Source: JAGORY01 sp964517585 (GTDB lineage: Bacteria; Patescibacteriota; Gracilibacteria; Peribacterales; Peribacteraceae). Taken from it: DNA of 8,304 nucleotides. The translations under genes and the position numbers were made by a program. Position 1 is the first letter of the stretch; each line of letters starts with the position of its first letter. The notes beneath the pieces are model-generated. The model saw only the letters and a program-made list of their open reading frames with translations, was not told the DNA's origin and made no database searches. The stretch lies in the NCBI GenBank assembly GCA_964517585.1, contig CAZFCB010000046.1:1-8304 (forward strand). Reading direction: 5' to 3'. Shown piece by piece: positions 1 to 6,100 of this stretch.

Positions 1-1
1 A

Positions 2-736
2 AAGATCGTTGCAATTTTTGAAAAGAAAGTGAAAGGAAAAAAGTCCGATACAACTTCTTCGAATAAAAATCACGATGGAAAGGAAGGTCACTGGCTCGAG
101 ACGAAAATGGGTATTTTACATAACGCAAGCAATACTCCAGATCTGTATGGCTTTGAAATGAAGAATCAGACCCGCTCTAAGACAACATTCGGTGACTGGT
201 CTGCTGACCACTATATTTTTAAGGACAAGGCTTACGGAATAACACGGGACGATTTTCTGAGGATCTTCGGCATGCAGAATCCTCTAAAGAAAGGTCGTTT
301 TTCTTGGTCCGGAAAGCCTTGTCCAAAAGTAGGCGCATTCAATGTGTGTGGTCAGATTATGAAAGTCGACAAAGAAAATAACATTATTGCTCTTTATGAT
401 TACAGTAGAGACTCTAGACCTAATAAAGCAAGAATTGTGCCGAAAGTAATGCAGAAAAAGAATTTGGTTTTGGCAAAATGGGACGCCAGCGTTATGAAGC
501 AAAAACTGGAGAGAAAGTTTAACAAACTTGGCTGGTTTCAATGTAAAAAAAACAGTAAAGGCGTTTACTCGGAAATCGTATTCGGTGAGCCTATTCTATT
601 CGAGAACTGGATCAACGGTGTGCGGAAAGGTTCCGTATTCTTTGACAGTGGAATGTATCTTGGCAACAACAGACCGTACTCGCAGTGGAGAGCAGATAAC
701 AAATATTGGGACGATCTGATTACAGCCCGATTTTGA
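2..736 (+). CDS. MvaI/BcnI-fold (LlaMI-like) type II restriction endonuclease, 5'-partial
   Basis: The frame is open from the left edge, so the N-terminus lies outside the window. A GTG at 29 is the first in-window start codon but is probably internal, because in-frame codons upstream (KIVAIFEKK) read on smoothly. Numbering from that GTG, the segment HWLETKMGI...PDLYGFEMKNQ carries the MvaI-type active site: Glu24, then Asp38-x4-Glu43-x-Lys45 (D-x4-E-x-K, the spacing I recall for the MvaI catalytic cluster). Family members cut double-stranded DNA as monomers in Mg-dependent sequential nicks and recognise CCWGG, CCSGG or CCNGG. The rest has no motif I can name. It converges on the methyltransferase with 7 bp between stops, a classic restriction-modification pair. 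By eye the first several hundred bases are more AT-rich than ileS, which suits horizontal acquisition. The family call is firm; the exact site is inferred. Confidence 0.85.
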   Translation, partial: KIVAIFEKKVKGKKSDTTSSNKNHDGKEGHWLETKMGILHNASNTPDLYGFEMKNQTRSKTTFGDWSADHYIFKDKAYGITRDDFLRIFGMQNPLKKGRFSWSGKPCPKVGAFNVCGQIMKVDKENNIIALYDYSRDSRPNKARIVPKVMQKKNLVLAKWDASVMKQKLERKFNKLGWFQCKKNSKGVYSEIVFGEPILFENWINGVRKGSVFFDSGMYLGNNRPYSQWRADNKYWDDLITARF

Positions 737-748
737 TTTTTAATCAGA
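715..748. repeat. Inverted repeat spanning the convergent gene ends
   Basis: An 8-bp perfect inverted repeat, TCTGATTA at 715-722 and TAATCAGA at 741-748, encloses an 18-base T-rich loop and covers both stop codons of the convergent endonuclease and methyltransferase genes. A competing 5-bp hairpin (TGATT/AATCA) sits at 734-746. There is no U-tract after the stem in either direction, so it is at best a weak bidirectional transcript end. It could be chance in AT-rich sequence. Confidence 0.3.
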
Positions 749-1766
749 CCAAAGCAAGTATTCCCTTTTTTGCAACCGGAGCATTCCTTTGGCCCAGAGC
801 TGCAGCTTTGTATTCATGAATATCAATCTGTGTCTTTAGGCCCTCTTTTACCTTCAGTGATTCCAGATGCGGCACCATTGCCTTTGCAATGGCACGAATG
901 GCTGGGACTGCAACGCTGTTCCCGAATTGCTTGTACGCCTGTCCATCACTGACGGGAATAATAAAATCATCGGGGAAGCCCTGCAGTCTTGCTGCCTCGC
1001 GTGGTGTCAATTTACGAGGATTTTTGCCCTTCTGTTTAATCAGAATCTCCGATCCATCTTTGTAGTACCGTGCAGAGATCGTGCTTGTGTATACGGAGTC
1101 TTCGTCAAACAGGCAATAGCCGAATCCGAATCCTTTTTCTTTATGTTCTTTTAGGCGCCTCTGATGTCCTGCCCAGAGCTTGTCCGAGATTGTATATTTT
1201 TCATCGGCTTTCTTTTCTAGGATATCGCCCAGTCTCGTTTTGTGCTTCGGGGGTTCTGGGAAGTTGAAGTCTGTTTTACCGAGAAATCCGACGATATAAA
1301 TGCGTTCCCTATTCTGTGGTACACCGAAATCCTTTGCATTCATGACGCGTGTTTGAATTGTGTACCCGAGGTCTTCAAGAGTTTCCATAATTACTTTCAG
1401 CGTGTTCCCTCCGTCATGACTTCGCAGTCTCTTCACATTCTCAAGAAGTATTGCCTTCGGTCGGTGATGGTTCAGGATTTCCGCAATATTGAAGAAAAGT
1501 GTTCCTCTAGTGTCCTGAAACCCCTTCTTCAGTCCTGCCTGCGAAAAAGGCTGACATGGGAAGCCTGCAAGCAGCAGGTCATGTGCAGGAATATCTTCTG
1601 CAGGGATCTTTGTGATATCCCCCCACGGCATTTCCCTGAAGTTTGCCTTGTATGTTTGGCATGAGAACTTATCCCATTCGGAAGTAAAAACGCATCTGCC
1701 TCCCAGTTCTTGGAAAGGAAGACGAACACCTCCAATGCCTGCAAACAAATCGATGAACTTAAACAT
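744..1766 (-). CDS. DNA (cytosine-5)-methyltransferase, Dcm/ScrFI-like specificity
   Basis: It transfers a methyl group from S-adenosylmethionine to C5 of cytosine and protects host DNA from the convergent endonuclease. The 340-residue protein has all main C5-methyltransferase motifs in order: I, DLFAGIGG (6-13, AdoMet binding); IV, PCQPFSQAG (70-78) with catalytic Cys71; VI, ENVK (109-112); VIII, QNRERIYIVG (151-160); IX, RKLTPREAARLQGFP (251-265); X, QFGNSVAVP (280-288). The target-recognition region (about 190-245) contains FGFGYCLF and TISARYYKDGSEILI, closely resembling the E. coli Dcm/EcoRII group, which methylates the inner C of CCWGG; ScrFI-type relatives act on CCNGG. About 38 residues follow the motif-X helix. 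The start is secure because motif I follows it directly. No Shine-Dalgarno is seen; a weak -10-like TAAGAT lies 8 nt before the ATG. The gene follows ssrA in the same direction but is probably separately transcribed. Confidence 0.97.
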   Translation of the reverse strand: MFKFIDLFAGIGGVRLPFQELGGRCVFTSEWDKFSCQTYKANFREMPWGDITKIPAEDIPAHDLLLAGFPCQPFSQAGLKKGFQDTRGTLFFNIAEILNHHRPKAILLENVKRLRSHDGGNTLKVIMETLEDLGYTIQTRVMNAKDFGVPQNRERIYIVGFLGKTDFNFPEPPKHKTRLGDILEKKADEKYTISDKLWAGHQRRLKEHKEKGFGFGYCLFDEDSVYTSTISARYYKDGSEILIKQKGKNPRKLTPREAARLQGFPDDFIIPVSDGQAYKQFGNSVAVPAIRAIAKAMVPHLESLKVKEGLKTQIDIHEYKAAALGQRNAPVAKKGILALV

Positions 1767-1774
1767 CGTCTGTA

Positions 1775-1780
1775 ATCTTA
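1775..1780 (-). promoter_or_regulatory. Possible -10 box of the methyltransferase gene
   Basis: On the minus strand TAAGAT (4 of 6 to TATAAT) ends 8 nt before the ATG. The hexamer 17 nt upstream, TGGAAG, is a poor -35. The main reason to list it is that its distance from the start resembles that of other genes here. If real, the transcript would be almost leaderless. It could easily be chance. Confidence 0.25.
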
Positions 1781-1824
1781 ACTTTGTATTCTGTGTACTT
1801 CCAGGCTTTCCTAATGCTGTCTAA

Positions 1825-1855
1825 CAAAAATGTTGTGGTGTACAAATGTACACCA
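1825..1855 (-). terminator. Rho-independent-like terminator of ssrA
   Basis: Nine nucleotides after the tmRNA CCA, the minus strand has TGGTGTACA TT TGTACACCA (1855-1836), a near-perfect hairpin with about 7 usable base pairs around an ATTT loop. It is followed after a short gap by TTTTT. The position directly behind the mature tmRNA 3' end supports a role in ending its transcript. The U-tract is short and a few bases late, so termination may be partial. Confidence 0.6.
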
Positions 1856-1863
1856 TGAAACGA

Positions 1864-2266
1864 TGGTGGAGATGCCGGGAGTTGAACCCGGGTCCAACGT
1901 GTACGCCGAAGGTCTGTACGATCATGTTGTTCTCAGTTCTTCCACCCAATAGGAGAACAACAGAGAAGAGGGTGAAAGTGATGACGCTTGAGTCAGGAGT
2001 CCGTCACGTCAGTCGGAATCCAACCTCGCTAGTGACGCCATTCCAATCCAGCGAGGATCAAAAGGGTGGCGTGGTCCGAATTGAATCAGACCTTAGGCAT
2101 AGGCTGGGGACATCCTTTCAGAAAGATCTGCAAAGAAGTCCTTGAAGCCGTCAGCCATTTCGCTGGTTTTGGCAGCTATAGGTTGCAAAGTGGATAACGG
2201 GAACAAAGCAATCCCGGATCGAGACACAAACAACGCAAAATCACGCTGTCGAAGCCTGTCATCCCC
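1864..2266 (-). ncRNA. ssrA: tmRNA (transfer-messenger RNA)
   Basis: tmRNA rescues ribosomes stalled on broken mRNAs: charged with alanine, it enters the empty A site, then serves as template for a degradation tag. The 403-nt minus-strand gene starts GGGGATGACAGGCTTCGACAG (2266 downward) and ends GCATCTCCACCA (1864). GGGGATG pairs with CATCTCC to form the acceptor stem with one G-U pair, discriminator A and encoded CCA. The T arm is CCGGG-TTCAACT-CCCGG (1891-1875). Stems fitting the pseudoknots are visible: CGGGA/TCCCG (2216-2198), CCTCGCT/AGCGAGG (2056-2024) and a 9-bp GTTGTTCTC/GAGAACAAC (1961-1926). A tag frame lies between the first stem and the later ones. It is a one-piece, non-permuted tmRNA, slightly longer than average because of its tag. 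The restriction-modification module lies just beyond its 3' end. Confidence 0.96.
2093..2173 (-). other. tmRNA proteolysis-tag reading frame, 26 codons plus stop
   Basis: The likely resume codon is GCC at 2173-2171, because the bases before it (AUAGCU) match the E. coli context GUAGUC in the important U(-5), A(-4) and G(-3). The frame then encodes a 26-residue peptide that begins AKTSEMADGFKDFF and ends LSERMSPAYA, with a UAA stop at 2095-2093. The E. coli frame has 10 codons, so this one is long, nearer the size of mycoplasma tags. The hydrophobic-Ala end (AYA) is typical of tags read by ClpXP-like proteases. Starting one codon earlier (GCU) would give 27 residues. Confidence 0.85.
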
Positions 2267-2420
2267 ACAGTTGAATTCGAGCTGAGCGCGAGCCTGAAAG
2301 GCGAAGCGTGAAGCCGAAGATACTGTGTCCTCCGTAGCTCCGAATGAAATGAGGAGCGAAGGGGGACTATGCAGCATCAACGATGGGTGAGGAGCCGAAG
2401 ATTCCAGAGATCGAGTAAAT

Positions 2421-2426
2421 AGTATA
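2421..2426 (-). promoter_or_regulatory. Candidate -10 box upstream of ssrA
   Basis: On the minus strand TATACT (5 of 6 to TATAAT) lies in the 195-bp gap between the membrane-protein gene and ssrA. No good -35 is seen at 16-18 nt. Initiation about 7 nt downstream would give a 5' leader of roughly 148 nt before the mature tmRNA end, to be removed by RNase P. I see no stronger box closer to ssrA, and no other gene in 2267-2461. Confidence 0.4.
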
Positions 2427-2461
2427 GCACGAAAAGGCGGCAAGTTCGCAGAGCTTCAACT

Positions 2462-2857
2462 TTAGAACACGTGTTTCATGAACCAGTTTGCAACTCCAAA
2501 GAGTAAGCTGACGATGAGCCACCCAGACAGACCTCCTTTGATCGCGAGTGTGACGACGTTCGGGTCCATTTTCAGTGAAATCTCGTAAATCACGAAGAGG
2601 AAAAAAGCATTCACGGCGATAGTCGTTGCAAGTGTAAAGAGTAAGTGCAGAGGAAATGTGATGATGGAAAGCAGTGGCCGCAAAAACATGTTCATGAGTG
2701 TCAACAAACTTCCTATGATGATGTATGCAGGGAGCCCACCGTGTACCGCGAAATATTGCGGAAGAAACCTGTGCATGCTCCATACGAGAAGCACGTTCAC
2801 GACCAGCTTGATGACGATCTTCATTGGCTGCGACAGTGATGAGGAGGATTCAGGCAT
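2462..2857 (-). CDS. YvlD-like / phage-holin-4 family small membrane protein
   Basis: A 131-residue protein with four predicted membrane segments: about 13-31 (IVIKLVVNVLLVWSM), 41-57, 68-92 (PLHLLF...FLFVIYE) and 103-127. The central LMNMFLRPLLSIITFPLHLL matches the signature of the family named after a phage holin but widespread on bacterial chromosomes (YvlD type, PF04020). Its biochemical role is unknown, and envelope stress has been proposed for some members; nothing here shows it is a true holin. The start at MPESSSS is chosen because the hydrophobic core begins soon after it and an extended -10 box stands 7 nt before the ATG, giving a leaderless mRNA. The frame stays open upstream to 3160, but that part is low-complexity, crosses an inverted repeat and looks non-coding. 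An alternative ATG at 2824 has no ribosome-binding site. Confidence 0.82.
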   Translation of the reverse strand: MPESSSSLSQPMKIVIKLVVNVLLVWSMHRFLPQYFAVHGGLPAYIIIGSLLTLMNMFLRPLLSIITFPLHLLFTLATTIAVNAFFLFVIYEISLKMDPNVVTLAIKGGLSGWLIVSLLFGVANWFMKHVF

Positions 2858-2864
2858 GTCCGAG

Positions 2865-2873
2865 ATTATATCA
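2865..2873 (-). promoter_or_regulatory. Extended -10 promoter (TGATATAAT) of the membrane-protein gene
   Basis: The minus strand carries TGA-TATAAT, a perfect -10 hexamer with the extended TGn element. Seven bases separate it from the ATG, so initiation at the usual distance falls on or next to the start codon and predicts a leaderless mRNA. No -35 matches well at 17 nt, as expected for extended -10 promoters. Confidence 0.65.
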
Positions 2874-2924
2874 GTTTTCGTTCTTATCGGTGATGAAGAA
2901 TCAAGTTGTTGTATCTTTTTCTTT

Positions 2925-2963
2925 GGGGGACCAGGGAACCTCGCTAGGTTCCCTAGATCCCCC
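2925..2963. repeat. Long GC-rich inverted repeat between ileS and the membrane-protein gene
   Basis: The left arm (2925-2941) and right arm (2946-2963) pair as GGGGGA/TCCCCC (6 bp), a 2x3 internal loop, then 9 bp AGGGAACCT/AGGTTCCCT around the loop CGCT. In the ileS transcript it would be a stable hairpin about 185 nt after the stop codon. The sequence after it in that direction is A-rich (AAAGAAAAAG) rather than U-rich, so it is not a standard intrinsic terminator. It could stabilise or pause the transcript end. Confidence 0.6.
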
Positions 2964-3026
2964 AAGCCCCCATAACCCTCCAGGCTTAACCACCAATATC
3001 TCTCACTGAGCGTGGTAGTTCTGTCT

Positions 3027-3053
3027 GACGTTTGCCTGAGGCGAGGAAACGTC
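3027..3053. repeat. Inverted repeat downstream of ileS
   Basis: GACGTTT (3027-3033) pairs with AAACGTC (3047-3053). After a 1-base bulge, CCT/AGG extends the stem to 10 bp around the loop GAGGCG. It lies about 95 nt past the ileS stop in the ileS transcript direction and has no U-tract on either side. The rest of 2858-3146 shows no gene that I can support. Confidence 0.45.
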
Positions 3054-3146
3054 CGCCTGATCGGTATATTGCTACACTTTTTCTCGGTGCTTTTCTTGAA
3101 AGGAAGACGGAAAGAAACACAGCTTGCAATAATACTTTCGTTGAGA

Positions 3147-6100
3147 TTACTTCTTCTCAATCCCTATCTCCACTGTTGTCTCGCCAAGTTCCACAGTTTC
3201 TTTTTTACCTTTATTTTCCTGGAGTACTGAACGTGTTTCTTCGAGAACGAATTCGCCGTGTACTTCCATAATGTTGTCAGCACCTTTGAGCGAAAGTTTC
3301 ACTGTGTCAGTAAATTCCAGCCCAGCATCTTTGCGCATTTGTTGGATGGCTCGGATGAGTTCTCGTGCCATGCCTTCCAGCTTTAACGTATGGGTCATTG
3401 TTGTATCGATCGTCACAACGATTCCGCCGCCTGCCGCCACTGCTTTTCCTTCTGTGCCCTGGTAGATTATTTTCGCTTCTGAAAGCGTAAATTCTTCACC
3501 CATGATCACGATTTTTCCGTCTTTTTCTTCAAACAGACCAGCTTTACCGGCTTTGATGATCTCCTGCACTCTTCCACCGAGACGTGGCCCAACTTTACGA
3601 GCATCGACCATGACGATGGCTGATCCAAGTTCTGCGGCATTCACGACATCGATGACTTGTTTGACGTTCAATTCTTCTTCGATCAATTCCTTGATCACTC
3701 CTGCAGTATCCGACGGAGGTAGAGCGAACGTTACAGACTGTAACGGCTGACGGACGCCGATTTTTGCATCGTTTCTCAGCGACAGTCCAAGTGTGACGAT
3801 CATGCGCGTTGAATCCATAAGCGAAATGATTGCATGATCTTCAGCTGTCATCTCCACGCAGACTGGCCAGTCCGTGAAGTGAATAGAGTCATGGTTTTCT
3901 CCCACAAGATTCAGGTAGATAGCTTCTGTAATGAATGGGCAGAACGGAGCAAGTAGTTGGCTTGTCGCAATAAGAACCCGATACAACGTATCGAGCGCTC
4001 CTGTCTGCGCTTCCAAGGCTTCGGCCGGCAAGCCACCGTCTTTTCCGGCGAGTCGCCTTCGACTCAGGCGTACGTACCAGTTCGTAAGATCATCGATGGA
4101 ATCTGTGAGATGTGCACACGTTGCCGACAGATCGTACTCCTCCAATTCTGCAGTCATCTTATTCACAAGTCCTTGCGTTTTTAGGATCATCCATCGATCC
4201 AGCTGGTGTTTGGATTGCGCATTGTGGAGAGAGAAATCGATGCTTGGCTTGAAGTCTGCGGCATTGGCGTACGTTACGAATAGTCTGTAGGCGTTCCAGA
4301 GAGGAAGGAGAACAGATCGTACTGTTTCTCCAACGAGCTTCTCAGAAAAACGGAGATCTTCCCCGCGAACTGCAGGCGAGCTCATGAGTGCGAAGCGTAC
4401 GGCATCGGCGCCATGCTTTTTCATAATTTCTGTTGGCTCAGGATAATTTTTCAAGCGTTTACTCATCTTCTTGCCGTCTTCTGCAAGCACGATCCCGTTA
4501 ACGACACAGTTCTTAAACGCAGGACAATCGAAGAGGGCAGACGAAAGAACCATCAACGTATAGAACCATCCACGTGTCTGATCCAGGCCTTCTGCAATGA
4601 AGTCTGCGGGGAAACCTGGCGGAACATCCGAGCCCGTTTCAAAGGGAAAATGTTCCTGTGCGTACGGCATAGAACCAGACTCAAACCAGCAATCCAGGAC
4701 TTCAGGGATGCGACGCATCTGTGGTTTCAGCGTGAGTGTATCAATGTGCCCGTTCTTCGGTTCGAGTGCTGCTGTTTCTGCGTACGAAAGATTGCTCGCA
4801 ACCATCATGAGCGCCCGATTAAATCCTCCGTGTGCAACGAGGAGCACTTTTTTACCTGCATATTCCCTGAGTAGCCAGTCGTGCGCTTTCCGTGCGCGCC
4901 CGAGGAATTCATCAAACGATTCTCCTCCTTTCGGCGTCTTTTTCAGGAACATCGCAGATTTTCGCTTGTTATTCTTATCACCAATACTTGCAAAAATTTC
5001 ATCAACAGTCATTCCGCTCCATTCCCCGATACTGCGCTCACGAAAAATCTGAAAGCTACCATCGATGTTTCGTTTCAGTTCTTTTGCGATGATATTGGCA
5101 GTTTCTGATGCGCGCTTGAGATCGGACGTGATGATGACATCGAACTCTTTGTCTTTCAGATGTTCTGCCGCCTTTTTTGCCTGCGCTTTCCCAGTGTTAT
5201 TGAGAGGCATATCGATGTCCGAACCCTGAACAATCTTCTGTTTATTAAGATCCGTCTCACCATGTCGTACGAGCGTGAGTTCGACCATTGCAGAGGGAGA
5301 GCTCTTCGTTTTTGCTTTCGATTTCTTGCCATCTTTCTCCGACGCCTGCCACAGAATCTCATCGACTGTTTCTTTGTGTAAATCCATCTGTGCTTTCCGT
5401 TCATGATCCCAGTAGAACGTTGTCATCCCCGCAAGCTCGGGGTAGGGCTGATGCACGATCTTGTGGGGGTCTTCACCCGTGAAGATATGCTTCATGTTCA
5501 TGACAAGATCGGCGTGCGTGACGATCACAATCGTTTCTCCAGCGTGTTTTGCGAGGATGTCATCCAGAAAGTCTCTCACGCGAAGTTCAATGTTCGCCCA
5601 TGTTTCCATGCCGTCGAAGTGATAGATACTTTCGATATGTTTCTTTTCAAGTTTATGAGCCCTTCTTTCGCGTATGAATGTAAGGTCATCGAAGTCGATG
5701 TGCTTACCTTCGTACTCGCCGAAACTTACTTCTCGGAGCCGCTCGTCGGTGATGATAGGTACGTCCGTAGCTTCTGCGACTGCCTGAGCGGTGGAGTGTG
5801 TCCGCAGTAGTGGCGAGCAGTACACTGCAGCGATTTTCTGATTTGTGTTCGACTCTGCGATGCTCTCCCCCAGTGCCTCTGCCTGTTTTTTCCCTCTATT
5901 CGTGAGAGCAGTCCCAGGCGATTTTCCCTGATAGACTTGCTCCACATTTCCTTCGCTTTCTGCGTGCCGAGCAACGATGATTTTTGTAAATCGTTTCGGA
6001 GCCTTGGCCATGAGCTCGTCTCTGGAACCAATGACTTCCACTTCACCGGTGGCTGAGTTTCGCCAAATAGGGAGTGGCGTTCCCCAAAAACGATTTCTTG

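Noticed and set aside
1867..1895. A separate tRNA gene suggested by the T-arm and CCA sequence
   Set aside because: The 5' partner of the acceptor stem is found about 390 nt away with TTCGAC, a tag frame and pseudoknot stems, so this is the tmRNA 3' end and not a tRNA.
2096..2443. Minus-strand open frame of 116 codons over ssrA
   Set aside because: It is the tmRNA tag frame extended upstream by chance through the acceptor stem and leader. The RNA structure explains the region; the upstream part has no protein-like features.
2462..2857. Prophage lysis gene
   Set aside because: The phage-holin name is a family label; YvlD-type proteins are common chromosomal genes and no endolysin or other phage gene is nearby.
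2858..3160. N-terminal extension of the membrane-protein frame to 3160
   Set aside because: The extension is low-complexity, crosses an inverted repeat and overlaps the ileS end. The extended -10 box directly before the ATG at 2857 fits a start there.
4413..5810. Plus-strand open frames opposite the phosphatase insertions
   Set aside because: They are antisense shadows of ileS: the minus strand has clear domain motifs across the same bases, and the plus-strand proteins have no recognisable features.
4719..5993. Insertion in ileS as an intein, intron or transposon
   Set aside because: No intein splice residues or nuclease motifs, no terminal repeats, no break in frame, and the inserted sequence encodes complete phosphatase domains separated by a retained IleRS strand.
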